Positions 1 through 32,815 of a DNA stretch of 64,000 nucleotides are shown piece by piece (the first letter of the stretch is position 1; each line of letters begins with the position of its first letter). Source of the stretch: Ptychodera flava (lineage: Eukaryota; Hemichordata; Enteropneusta; Ptychoderidae); the NCBI RefSeq assembly GCF_041260155.1, contig NW_027248278.1, positions 18,612,244 to 18,676,243 of the forward strand, read 5' to 3'. A program made the position numbers and the translations under genes. Below the pieces are notes generated by a model. The model made no database searches, was not told the DNA's origin, and saw only the letters and a program-made list of their open reading frames with translations.

Positions 1-2481
1 AAAACATATTGAATATGGGAATCATGTAAAAAATCAACAAGGTCGCAGTTACAAGCTACCTGTGAAAGGTCGCAATCGACTACTATCGATGGACGAAGCG
101 TGTCGCCCTGAACAGAAATAATTATATTACTTTTGTGAAAGGCATGTAAAAAATTAAGAGAAAATGGCTTCAGGTCATAAGGACCTGCACCAAGCCAAAG
201 CTTCAGGTCCTTACAGAAAACTGCCGGTCCTCAATAAATGCCGTTGTTAACGACCATTAAAGTTAACTTCTCCACCGATACTATGCTTTTGAATGTTGTA
301 ATATTTAATTTTTCATATCCTTTTATCAATAGAGTCAGTAAGTATTCACTCCAAAGGACTATTTTTCACATAGATTGCAGAATAGTGTAAATGAATGATC
401 ATGAAATATTCATCTACATGATCAGGAATCTGAAAAAGATCACAGCCCTCATCTTCCTCAAGGTCATGCGCACACATTTATCAATGTTTTCCCATCACCG
501 GGGGGGGGGGAGACAACGGGACTAACAGGAGAATTTGACATTTTTCCTAGCCATGTCAAATCCCCTACTCTCGGACTATAAAGTGATGTCAAACACCCAG
601 GGGCCGGGGAATACAGGCTCATGCACTAGCTACATGTGGCTGATGATAGCGAGAAATTTTTTCTATTGTAACTTTCTATGGGGAATGGTGTTCTCTACAT
701 TGCTGTGTACAATAGCGCTGTTCACGGTTACACGTTTGTTCCTAAATACAGCTGTACGCGCGCGACATCGGACACACAGCTTGAAATGCGGACAAATTTT
801 ATCAATGTTGCACACATGGCCGTTTTTGCAGGTTGTACTCTGAGTCCTGAATATGCCTTTTATTATTCATTGTTACACTAGCAGTCGCCTACTAAGATTT
901 GTTTTCGTCGATTTTGCATGCGCAATTTCAATTTCTAAAAATGCGGACAAATGTTAATTTTTGCATATTAATAAGAACAGTGACGTAAAGTTATTAAAAT
1001 GACTCTGAAAAGTTTGACAGACCTCGATACTGCTGAAAACCATCGACACAATCAGTTAATGATACCGTAAAATCTTAAAAGACGTAATTTTTTGCGACAT
1101 TTAGGCCTACAGTCCATGATGACGCTGAGTTTTGCCTGCCTGTCGTAAAACGGTATACATCGAAACAATTTGAAGCCCTACTCTCGGCCTCTGAGAATAT
1201 ACACGACAGACAGTGCAACTCGACAAAACTGTTAATGATAAGGTCGCTCTGTTTTTATAAAATGCACACTTGTTATCACGATATGTCGTGGTAAGAGTAC
1301 GGCCTTGTGAACTTTGGTAAAGACCAAAGTAAAGACCAACAAGCGAGCAAGATGTTCTAGCGGTCCACAAACAAACGCAGCGAAACTTGAACTTGACTGT
1401 CGACTGCAGGTAGTGCAATTGGGCTGTCGTGTAACATCTAGTCCTTGTTCAAAACTTGAGGTAAACAAATACCTCCATGTTCAAAACCAAATATGATTAA
1501 TCAACAGCACTGTTCTCGTAGTAGGTTTTTGTCTTAAACTCTTCTGTGAACCGTTTATGTTTTTAACGCTTCAATGAAAAATCAAAGCAAAGAAAATAGA
1601 GTCAGTTTGATAAAACGAAGGGCTGTATTATGTACATTTGTGTACATGTAAATTCCGAACACTTAAAGTGTGGAACTAGTGAAGTAGAACTGGGTGTTGT
1701 TATCATATGACACAGATATGCTAACATTACCAGGGTTACACTCTCTAGACGAGTATTTTTATAATATTGTGTCACATTGTTGCACCAAAATCAATCCATT
1801 CCATCATTGCTAGAATCTGCATGCACGGACGTAATTCATACTGATCTGAATGTAATCAGTTGCACCGTGCTATGCGCGTCGATCGGAGGGGTTAGACTTT
1901 TTGTAAATGTAAAAAGTCGCAAGACAAAAATTACTATGTTGCGACATTGTCAACTCCCACCACCCCCGGTCTGGTGTACCATAGAGATCAAATTCCCCAC
2001 TACCAGGACACGAAGTGCGATCAACATCCCCTGTTGCCCCGCACTCCCACGGTGGAAAACATTGATAGGTGCATGACATTCAAGTCTGAATCGCATGATT
2101 CAGAGTCAGTCATCATCTGCATCTGTGACAGGTCTTGACGGAGAAATTTTCATCATTTATTCCAATTTCAGTCGGTCATAAGGACCGACATGTTGCCAAA
2201 AACCTTCGGCCCGACGAGAAATCTGTCGGTCTCGGACCGTCGGACCGACGTTAATTTCGCACACTGCTTATAACTGAATGTGTCATTCTAAAATCGTGAG
2301 GTTCGAGTCTTGTACAAGTAAAGAAATACGTGAACTTCAGTCAAACAGTTGAATATCGCGTTTTCTGATATGTTGAATCGAGCATTCGTCGTTCTTCGGT
2401 GGCGACTGGCCGTTGAACTACTATAACGATGATAGACAACCCAGCAGCACGCTGTTTGTCCGCGTGATTGAGTTTATAAAC
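1..2481. other. gene-free stretch, diffuse repeats
   Basis: No open frame here has domain motifs or splice-like boundaries. Two short related GC-richer patches, near 170-235 and 2165-2255, repeat the theme of 'ggtcataaggacc' with inverted halves, which suggests remnants of one dispersed repeat. Nothing else is recognised. Confidence 0.5.
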
Positions 2482-2581
2482 NNNNNNNNNNNNNNNNNNN
2501 NNNNNNNNNNNNNNNNNNNNNNNNNNNNNNNNNNNNNNNNNNNNNNNNNNNNNNNNNNNNNNNNNNNNNNNNNNNNNNNNN
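2482..2581. other. assembly gap (100 N)
   Basis: A run of exactly 100 N, the usual placeholder for a scaffold gap of unknown size. Distances across it are unreliable. Confidence 0.99.
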
Positions 2582-3037
2582 GGTGATTAAAATAATAATT
2601 AAGTACTTGAATATTATAATGTCAAGTCCCCATCACAACATTCGTACGGTGTGAGACATTCATCAGCATTGCGTGACATATCGTAGCCAGGCAACAGCAT
2701 TGCCTGACGTATCACAGCCATACATCAGCATATTCTGACATATCACAGCCACACATCGTGGTATGAAGGTGACAAATCTATGACAATTTACAATACAATT
2801 TACACACCTATTATATTGAAATATAAATTCTGTTGAATTTACAACATATGATTTAGCTGACAAAACGACGATATGAAAAAAAAAAAAAAATGCCAAATTT
2901 TGGTGGCTATAATTTGTGTCTCGTCTTATCATTTCCGGTGGATATCTTACTTTGTCCTCCTTCCCTGTGAAGACAATGGAGAAAGTCGAATGATCTCGTT
3001 TTTATCGTTGTTTATTGGCTTTGGATCTACTTTGCCC

Positions 3038-3040
<3 letters not shown>

Positions 3041-3118
<78 letters not shown>
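3041..3118. repeat. (GA)n microsatellite
   Basis: About 39 uninterrupted GA units. It creates spurious Arg-Glu and Leu-Ser reading frames on the two strands. Confidence 0.97.
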
Positions 3119-3123
<5 letters not shown>

Positions 3124-3813
3124 CGCGAGCAATGACTGAAAAAACCTAACAGGGACACACCCGTTTACCAATCAAATCGCCTATTTGGATATAGCCCAAG
3201 TCCTTCTGATATATTCGAATATATTCTAGTTGCTCAATCAACTTAGGACACTGATAAATTCTGGTTTACACTAGTTTTACGTAGATTTTCCCCAAGCTGC
3301 AAAGTAAACAGGGCCTAGAACCGAAATTTACAGATTAGGCGAGGAAAAAAAAAATATCTGTTCAACGGGCCCGACCGACCCATATTTGGACCACCCCACA
3401 TTTTTCTTTTTTTTTCCAAAATCTTTACGAATCTGAAGAAACGTGGAGATGTTATTCAGTGAACATCTGTCTGTAAGATGAATGACCTTCACATTTTCGA
3501 TGACATTGACTTGAGTGAGATTGATACAGGCTATGATTTGAAGAGTAAAGGTGGAAGCGCATCACAAACATTTGGTCAAGGTGAAGGGCAGGGTTAATAC
3601 GCCGTGGAAAATAAACCATTACGCCACGTATTCCGTATAGCTTAGACACTCTGTACTGTATTGTTTCACCGGCGTTTATTTCACGTCCGAGTGGTTGTAC
3701 AGTCTATATTTTCTAGTGTTCCTATTTTCAGTGTTCCTTGAAAATTCTTTCTTGTTCTTTGAGTCATCACTCTTTCCGATTTTCGTCATGGCTTTCTCCT
3801 ATCGAATGTGTGA

Positions 3814-4050
3814 TTGTTAAAGCAGCAGTTCTCACTGCAGGACGGACATGATTTGTGTTTCCGTTGTCGAGAATGCACAAGGAGTCAACCTTGTGACATT
3901 TGTTTGACTTGGACACAGGACGAATGGTCTAATTTCGCTCCCTCGCTCGACGACGTCACCCCGGACATCCCCGGGGCTGACCCGTCAGTTTCTGAGTCGC
4001 GAGTTTTGGTTGGAATGCACCGTGCTCATATGGCTGGTGACACCAACACA
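3814..4050 (+). mobile_element. possible retroelement gag-like fossil fragment
   Basis: A roughly 80-residue stretch has a Cys/His/Trp-rich patch (HDLCFRCREC, then PCDICLTWT) reminiscent of the N-terminal gag-like region of DIRS/Ngaro-type or other LTR-related retroelements. It is a short remnant with no partner domains nearby and looks old and broken. The family assignment is weak. Confidence 0.3.
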
Positions 4051-4070
4051 GAAATTAGCTCCGTTAGATT

Positions 4071-4660
4071 CAGGTGCCGCCAATGAAGCAAAAAGGTGTT
4101 CGTGCTAAGTTTTTCAGCGGGCAGGCAGATTTCAAAACTAATCAGCGGGCGGGGAGAAATTATCGATATTTACTGAGGGCGGGGAAGAAATTTCATTACT
4201 TTCAGCAGGCGGGGAGAAAATTTTTGACAGTGGGCACCGGAAAATACGTAGAGGGAGGGGAAAGCGGCGTGCTTAATAGAACCTAACTTAGAGGGGAGCA
4301 ATGTTCCAAGGTATACTGCTAACTTCTTGCATGGTTTTGTGTTGATCTGGGTTGCATAGTGGGCATCTAGTTGGCAATGGGGAATTTCTGTAGTAGGGAG
4401 AGAGCAGCGGGGAGCTTGAATTGTTGTGGGGAGTGGGGAGCGGGCAGACTGTAGATACCGGAGGGCAGTGAGCATCAAAATTCAGTGGGAGGGCACATTT
4501 TCACTGTATACCAGTGGGAGGGCAGTTACGAACAGCTCTCACTTTCCCCTCCAAATTTTAGGTCAGGGTCAAAAATAAGAAAAATCGGTATATCAGCCTT
4601 CAAAACAAGTTTTGTGATAATTTTGAGAAATTCATGAAATTTACCAGTTGGCGGCACCTG
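4071..4660. mobile_element. small DNA transposon remnant with 'CAGGTGCCGCCAA' TIRs
   Basis: The stretch begins CAGGTGCCGCCAA and ends with the reverse complement TTGGCGGCACCTG, giving terminal inverted repeats of 13 bp or more. It is flanked by TAGATT on both sides (4065-4070 and 4661-4666). The interior has several degenerate copies of a unit like 'cagcgggcggggagaaa'. The CAGG terminus recalls hAT-type elements, but the apparent 6-bp duplication does not fit hAT's usual 8 bp. It encodes nothing recognisable. Confidence 0.55.
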
Positions 4661-4976
4661 TAGATTGACCTGTAGAAGTGAAGGCAAAGAAGTTGTTCTG
4701 AGACAACCAACCCATGTCAACAAAAAATTGAAAAAATCATGAACGTACTAAACAACATATCCAGAATATGTTATGTGACTAAGAAAAAGCATGAAACACA
4801 CAAAAAGTGTTTATATTATATGTTCTGTTTAAAAAAAACCAAAAAAAAAAAAAAAAAAAAAAAAAGAAATCCGACCTACCTACCCAACTTTGAAGTCATC
4901 CTGCCCGTTGAACAGCTTTTTTTTTTTTTTTGGCCTTACACGATTATTCACGTATTTTGTACGGTAACGCGGAATG

Positions 4977-25185
<20,209 letters not shown>

Positions 25186-25273
25186 CGTTACGGTGCAAAT
25201 TCACCACTACGAATAACACGTAGTCGATTTTAAGAATAATTATATATGAAATGTTATTTTTTTAAATAACATT

Positions 25274-25285
25274 TACCACGTGGCC
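25274..25285. promoter_or_regulatory. palindromic E-box upstream of receptor start
   Basis: CACGTG (in 'accacgtggcc') lies about 90 bases upstream of the receptor ATG, next to a short hairpin at about 25248-25275. It is a possible basic helix-loop-helix binding site; chance occurrence is not excluded. Confidence 0.25.
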
Positions 25286-25464
25286 GATGATTAATCTCAG
25301 GTTGGATCAATTTGTGCTTTGTTAATTTCATAATTGCTTTTATCCAGGTCCGACGAAAGATACTGTACGTCGTATTCTCATGACAAAGAAAAGAGTCGTT
25401 TGGCGGTTTAATTTGAAAGCCATTATATATAATTTTATGACAATGACGACTGAATAAACATTAA

Positions 25465-25672
25465 CACAATTGGAACTAATTTGGGATAATTGGATCGTCG
25501 TATTTTTCAAATTTCTCAAACGAGTTAAGGGCAATATAGCTGAGTGTTGCAAAATTACAAATTAATCAAAAAAACAAGTGTGTGACTTAAAAAGAAAAGC
25601 AGATGAGCTTACATTTGTAGATTATGCAGACACTACTTCACCCTCAATTGTCCCAAATTAGTTCCAATCGTG
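25465..25672 (-). mobile_element. MITE family 1, copy b (upstream of receptor)
   Basis: A 208-bp copy of the same MITE in the opposite orientation, about 280 bases upstream of the start codon and so in the presumed promoter. Terminal repeats 'CACAATTGGAACTAATT' and 'TTAGTTCCAATCGTG'. Confidence 0.85.
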
Positions 25673-26540
25673 TTCATTGGTGGTACAGTAACAGACTGCT
25701 CTTCTACCTTGGTGTGATATATGCACCTTACATTTTATTCACGAGGTGCAATTAGCCAGTTTTTCATCATGATGCTCTATGACCCCAGATAATCGTGAGA
25801 TTGTCTCTATCTCAGTAAATAGCAGTTCAAAGAAAATTCGGTTGGTTTTTGCTTCGAATGTAGCAAAAGCCGAAAAGAATTAAACCAACCTTTTCAAAGT
25901 TCCCTTATCTCTGGCAAATTTACGTAATTGAAATTTAAATGACGGTGACAATGACTTATGAAATCGGATCTATGAAAACAGAGAGAACCTCACTCGGCCA
26001 GACTTGAACGGCGAGAACTTCAGTTTGGACATTAATTCTCTTTTCAATAACAAACGGAATTGCCCATAAAGTTTGAACATCGTACATGAGCGTAAAACAG
26101 AATACCTGCATGACAGTACTGATACTAACAAAGAAAAAATGAATAATGAAAACAAAATGAATGACAGATCGCTATAAACATCTATGCTGGTGTGTCCAGC
26201 AAAGTTTAATTTGAATGGAAGTGGTTGCTATAATCTAAGTACCCATCATCAGTGACGATACTGGTTTTCATGGTTGCTGATCTACTGTGGTACGCATTCG
26301 TCCTGAACAACACAACACAGCCGATGTGTCGTGGGTGGTCCTGTGACGTCGAATGAATCGGCTTCCGTATAGTGAAGAAAGATTCTGTTCCAGCAGTTTG
26401 TCGTTGCCATGGAGATAAATTGCTTACATGCTCACTAGGCGTATCTTGTCTTCAAACATAAATGCATACGCAGTAAATAAAATCGTCAACCTGAAGTATC
26501 ACTATGTTTGTTCTCGATAATTAGATAGCTCTAGAGAAAT
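25673..26540. other. intergenic, nothing recognised
   Basis: No coding motif, RNA gene or repeat that I can name. Confidence 0.5.
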
Positions 26541-26544
26541 ACTC

Positions 26545-29500
26545 TTCAAAATGTCAAAATAATCCATTAAATTGAGTAGATACATTAATCCTGACTAAAT
26601 GTCCAAACCCAGCCGCTTTATGAATGCGTCAACAAGGTATGACAGAATTGTTGATTGATTTTGTTGCCTCAAATAAAACAATCCACCCAACTGTGACATG
26701 TAATAAAATATGAAACGGTGAGAACACACTGAAAAAAAAAAACATTTGAAATTAGTCGGGAGTCTATATCTATGTACAATACAGTTGTTTTCTGTTTTGT
26801 GAATAAAGTGTACAAGTCATGCAGGTCACAAAATACAAAGCAATGTTTGCTGTCGGGTTACTCACGATGAAAACCACGTCAAAGTAGCAGTCCTACCAAT
26901 ACCTTGTCGTCCGCGGCTTTTGTCCTCTTACAGCCAACAAATGATCAATCAACGTAATATAGACAGTCTGATGACGTAGTCGACATATGTCTGAAGCGCT
27001 TGCAGACGGCTCTGTCAGTCGTATCTTTGCGCATGACAGTTTGGCAAGAGACAGAAACTTTTCGCGGCTATTTTCGGAGTTTTGATTGTTCAAAATATTA
27101 TTTTTCGTCATACCGTTAACAAATATCGGTAAATGTTAGGTAATTTGTAAGAGGCTTAATTGCATGGTGACCCCCTGAATTTTACATTTCCTTTAGAGTG
27201 AAAATGATTGAAATATCACCAGGAAAGTTTGAGCAAGTTTTGTGTGTGACCAACAACTGCGAACGGGGGTAAGGAGTTGACATCGGGACGGTAAGAAGAA
27301 GAGCATTGCTACATTTCCGTGTTTGCTCTCTCAAACAGTAACGCCAATAACTAAGCGCGACTACCTTCATCACTACAGTTAGTGTACATTGCACTCCATT
27401 CTGTGGCTATCAATAATTTTTCATCATTTCTCACTGTAATTACCCAGGGGGCAGTTCGCGTACAAAATAGTTTCTGTATCAGTGTCAATAACAAACATTC
27501 TTGTTACGGTAAAGTTTACTAATTCAGAAGTACTTAAAAGTGACCAAAACTTGGAGTTGAGGAGAACCCTCCTAGTACATGTGCTTCTTTGACTTGACGT
27601 CATCTTATAAATTCCCTATGCTGATTTTCGTCATTTTCAAAATCGATAACGCAATGAACTCTCTTCCTTGTTCACCACTTTGCAAAATAAAACTGCTCGT
27701 GTACAAATCTCGTAGACCCACCCATTATCTGCGGCAAACAAACTCGATATTATAAAATTGAACTAAACGCAATAAAGAGAGTTGATCAGAGTTCAACAGT
27801 GTCCCGTTAGCGAACATGCATATCCTGCGGGTCTCTCACACTGATCGATGTTTTGTGATGGATCGTGTCCTTCCCTTCCCTGTTTCAAAGTTTTGATTTC
27901 CCTTCACAGAGACATTAGTGGCCATCTGGAACTCTCTGCCCCGGAGATTATTCATTATACGATTGAACGGCACGTTTGTGTTGTGCTGCTGTTATTCGGC
28001 AATAGCTTTTGATAATACCTTTTAGCACTTTAAACACTGCAACGCGTCAGCATTTAGCGTATCAAATTCTGTTGAGATTTCCCGTTTCGCATAATATGCT
28101 GCAGGAGGAGTCTGAGAAGACAACAGAAATAATATTTTGTCATAATCAAAAAGTGAAGGTCAAACGACCACCTCATTGTTCACAAACAATGAATATGGCG
28201 GCGTTCAGCGCAAGAGAATTTAGTATACTTTTGGTAATTTTGTATCAATTTGATATAAAAACTGATATTAGGAATTTTAGCCGGTCATTTTCTCGGCTGA
28301 GATTCACAAAGATCTACAAATTGGGAAGTCAAATGCCATCACCACGAGATCAGAAAAATCACAGCCAGCACACTTCACATGAACACCACTATGCCACTGC
28401 AATAAACTTCCAGTAGAGTTTGTAACGAACACAGTCAGCTCATCATGTTGCTTTGTCACTGATAATGCATGCAGTGTCCAATTATTTAAAGTGCAGGAGA
28501 CTGTGAGCCTAATTTTTTCGAACAAACATTTCTTGCAATTGCATTACAATATATTGGTAAATGTCACTCATTGCATACAGTAAACGTGACGTAACTTTAT
28601 TTGAAGGTAAAATCTCGAAATTATGCAACAAAATAGTATTTGGCGTTAAGAGAAGATTCAACGATTTCTAAACATCCCGCTTTTTATCGGACATTTGTAA
28701 ATAACATGAAAGTAAATCAGTAATTACCTGAATATTTGTTATGTCAGCTAAAGCCATATTTCGTTAGTATTGAACTCCCTCAGATTTGACTTCATCAATC
28801 AGTTCTGAATTATGTAAGGGTCAGACTCGTCATTTAGGATTTTGCACATGGTATATCCATTGCTCCTTTCATTCTCTTAATTGGGAGATGAAGACACTCA
28901 GATCTGCATATACAGCCAGAAAAAGTATCTGCTGTTGTTCACAATGACATTCATCAATCAATCTCGACGTTGCGTATATGCCTTCATGGACTTTACAGCA
29001 CATGTCAGGGCTACTTATGTAGAACCGACAGTTGTCTTTGCAATTACCAATCTCTCTACTATAGACAGTATATTTCAGCAGCAGTTTCCATTTCTGTCCT
29101 GCCAAGTGTCTATTGCTGAGAATCGGCGCAGTTAGTGCTTTTCTGTCTCTTTTCAAACTGTCATGCGCAAAGATACGACAGACAGAGCTGTCGACAAGTG
29201 CTTCAGACATATGTCGACTACGTCATCAGAATGTGTATAAAACGTTGATTGCTAAATTGTTGGCTGTACGAGGACAATAGCAAGGTATCCGAAGGACGCT
29301 ACTTTGACGTCGTTGTGAGTGTGAGTAATCCGACAACAAACATTGCTTTGTATGACTTGCATAACTTGTACATTTTATTCACAAACAGAAAACGACTGTA
29401 TTATACATAGATATAGACTCCATACTACTTTCAACAATTACTCTCTTAATGTTTTCTTCTCAGTGGGTTCTCACTGTTTCCTATAACATTACATGTCACA

Positions 29501-29645
29501 GTTGGGTGGATTGTTTAATTTGAGGCAGTAAAATCACCCAACCATTCTGTCATACCTTATAGACGTATTTTACAAAATGGCTGGTTTAGACATTTAGTCA
29601 GAATTGATGTATCAACTCAATTTAATGGATAGGTTTTGACATTTA
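26545..29645. mobile_element. 3.1-kb foldback element with ~540-bp inverted arms
   Basis: Sequence from about 26545-27080 recurs inverted at about 29105-29645. Shared landmarks include 'tgtcacagttgggtggattg', 'gacatatgtc' and 'gtcatgcgcaaagatacgac'. The arms have diverged by substitutions and small indels, so the insertion is not recent. The 2-kb interior has no recognisable transposase. Part of the interior (27115-27250) resembles sequence in receptor intron 7 near 19130-19300. Confidence 0.65.
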
Positions 29646-30439
29646 TGGAGATAATATCATAATACTTCGACAGACAGGCAATCTATTATATTTGGAATGA
29701 CCACTACTCTGACACAGACAAATAGTATACACAGACTGGAAACGCTGCATGCCTTTTGTTCTATGGTCGTCTCGGTAGACTATTGGCTTTTCATATTAAA
29801 ATGAGCTTCAAAGGTGTTAAACTTTTTGCAGGTTTTGTTTGTGGTTGATAATTGCACGAGATTATGCAAAAAATACGACGAGATGGCATCGTACTTCCAG
29901 TCGCGTAGCAACTATAGTTACTTTGTGAGCTCTCAGGCCAGAAACAGTGCTTCACGCCAATCAAAACATAACACGCTAACAGTTTCATAAACATGTCCTT
30001 CCTTGACGCACGTGTAAAAGACGGTATGACTGACCGTAAACCATTGAGTAAAACCAGACAGTATCGATAAAAGACTTTCAAATTTGGTTCAAACACACTC
30101 ATTATATATTCATAAAAATATGAGAGGAATTTTTAAAACGGTAAAACTCACTTTCCTGAAGCTCAAAACACTCCCGTTTTCGCCAGCACGTCAATTCCGC
30201 TCAGCACCACACGACAACAACAACACAAACTTTGCCGAACATTCTTTCGCTTAACAGTCGGCGAAAATCCGAAAATTACCGAAGGATGCATGGTCGTCAC
30301 TCTTCGTAAAAGAGAAGCGAGAGCAACCTGAGGCGAGGCGAACATGGGTTACATAACCACTTCACGCCTTAAACAATACCCGTTGCGACTCTGTCAATGT
30401 TTCTCTGTGACTCTGATAATATCATCTAACCATCGTTGA

Positions 30440-31085
30440 CATGAAAAAATACCGCAATGCTACGGTGTTGCTCACATTTGATCAGAAATGGCACATACCA
30501 GTGTGGGTACCAAAGATCAACAATAAATGTTGTTTCTATCTGTTCAGTGCAGGAAAATTCTACGTTGATGTTATGACAATGATTTCTGCACAGTACAACC
30601 AGAAAAACAACAAGAAATATTTAAACCAGAAAAACAAGAATGACAAAAGTAAATAAGGTCTGAAACTTTAGGTACTGGAGGTCAACTTTAGATACATGCA
30701 TAGCAGAAACAGGTAGTCCCTCTTAGTTTGAGCAGGTCTGTTAATATGTAACAGTTCATAAACACTGACAGGAAATTACTCATGGTCAGTGGAGTAGCCT
30801 GTTTCAGTCGTTTGCATGCCACTTCTCCTGCACATTTGCAGGATTTCCCTTTTTCTTACCTCATTTGCACATTTTTGACACTGATGTGTTCATTTGAACA
30901 AATTCACATCCAACCCCTGCATCTAACTGTACACCAAATACTAAGATGATAGCTCTGGCGGTATGGGAGCCTTTGTGTGTGATGGACATACATCCGCACA
31001 TACATACCCACATACATACATACAGACGCCACTGACTCACCATATAAGCTCTTTTTGGTATTTATATACATACCAAATATGAGCT
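30440..31085. repeat. direct repeat unit, copy 1
   Basis: About 645 bases sharing very high similarity with 32148-32815, from 'caacaataaatgttgtttc' to the end 'accaaatatgagctaaaaa'. It ends in CATA-rich short repeats plus that tail, a shape repeated elsewhere at about 31800-32000 and 34100-34345. It is an interspersed repeat of unknown class. Confidence 0.75.
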
Positions 31086-31089
31086 AAAA

Positions 31090-31640
31090 ATCGTAAATGG
31101 CCACATGGCGGTCATATTGGATCGTATCACAAAACAAATCAATGTGCATATATATTAAATAGGTCAATGTCCTTGTACCAACTTTGAACAAAATCGGTTG
31201 AGACATGCCTGAGTTAGTGACAAGGACATCAAAAAATTGTAACAAAATGGCCGCCATGCAGCCATATTGGATCATATCATGAAACACATTGATGTGCATA
31301 TGTATGACAAATGTCCTTGTAAAAACTTTGAATAAAATCGGTTTGGATATGCCTGAGTTATGGCTCTGTACATGAAAAACATTGTAATAAAATGGCCGCA
31401 ATGCGGCCATATTGGATTGTATCACAAAACAAATCAGTGTGCATATGTATGACATAGGTCAATGTCCTTGTACCAACTTTGAATAAAATCGGTTGAAACA
31501 TGTATGAGTTATGGCTCTGTACATGTAAAACAATTGTAATAAAATGGCCGCACGGCGGCCATATTGGATCGTATGAAACAAATCGACGTGCATTTGTGTG
31601 ACATATGAAGAAATCCAAGGCAATGAGATGAGCGCTTTCA
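31090..31640. repeat. tandem array, ~150-bp unit x4
   Basis: Four diverged units each contain 'aaaatggccgc' and 'ccatattggatcgtat', spaced at about 155, 146 and 151 bases. They lie between the two direct repeats and probably belong to the same element. Confidence 0.75.
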
Positions 31641-32147
31641 GAAAAGAAGATTTTTTGATAAAAAACGGGAAAATCGCCCAAAAAATACATCTTTCAAAAT
31701 CTTACCACAATTTGAAAAAATGTAACTAAAGCCACTATAAACAGCCTGCATACCAAGTTTCAACCAAATCTGGCCAGTGGTTACAGAGTTTTAGCAATTT
31801 GCAGGATTTTTTATTTTTTCCCCTCGTTTGCATATTTTTGACTTTGACATGTTCATTTGAACAAATTCATATCTCCATCCCTGCACCTGTCCACCAAAAC
31901 TAAGATGGTAGGAGCTGCTGTTTAGGAGTTTTTAATGTGGACGGACTTACATCCGCACATACTAACTAACATACATACATACATACATACACACAGACAG
32001 ACAGACAGCTAGACATGCATAGATACATACAGCCGACCAACCTATCAATATCAGCTTGTTCAACTTGATACTACTGCTTATAATAATATAAACAAGAGTT
32101 AATTACATTCTAATTAAAGTAAACATGCCTTGCTTATCAAGATTACG

Positions 32148-32815
32148 TCATTAAAAAATACCGCAATTATATGGTGTCGCTCACATTTATTCAGAATTGG
32201 TATATACCAGTATGGGTTACCAATGATCAACAATAAATGTTGTTTCTATCTGTTCAGTGGAGGAAAATTCTACGTTGATGTTATGACAATGATTTCTGCA
32301 CAGTATAACCAGAAAAACAACAAGAAATATTTAAACCAGAAAAACAAGAATGACAAAAGTAATTAAGGTCTGAAACTTTAGGTACTGGAGGTCAACTTTA
32401 GCAACATGCATAGCAGAAACAAGCCCCTCCCCCCTCTACTGTCTATGGTTTCAGCAGGTCTGTTAATATGTAACAGTTCATAAACAATGACAGGAAATGA
32501 CTCAAGATCAGTGGAGTTGGCCTGTTTCTTACTGGCATGCCATCACTCCTGCACATTTGCAGGATTTCACTTTTTCTTACCTCATTTGCACATTTTTGAC
32601 ACTGATGTGTTCATTTGAACAAATTCACATCTCAACCCCTGCATCTACCTGTACACCAAATACTGAGATGGTAGCTCTGGCGGTATGGGAGCCTTTGTGT
32701 GTGACGGACATACATCCGCACATACATACCCACAAATATACAGACATACAGACGCCACCGACTCATCATATAAGCTCTTTTTGGTATTTATATACAAAAC
32801 CAAATATGAGCTAAA
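32148..32815. repeat. direct repeat unit, copy 2
   Basis: The second copy of the 30440-31085 unit, including the same apparent 50-codon open frame, which is therefore repeat-derived and not a gene. Confidence 0.75.

Noticed and set aside
2290-2320. tRNA-like B box ('ggttcgagtc')
   Set aside because: The flanking bases do not form the T-arm or acceptor stem and no A box precedes it.
3041-3118. Arg-Glu / Leu-Ser repeat proteins
   Set aside because: Translation of a (GA)n microsatellite on both strands; same for 11419-11516 and 59671-59730.
30441-30656. 71-codon frame with a matching second copy at 32130-32366
   Set aside because: The similarity is due to the duplicated non-coding repeat; no motif, and the two frames start differently.
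31090-31640. CRISPR-like array
   Set aside because: Four 150-base diverged tandem units with no short repeat/unique spacer alternation; eukaryotic context.
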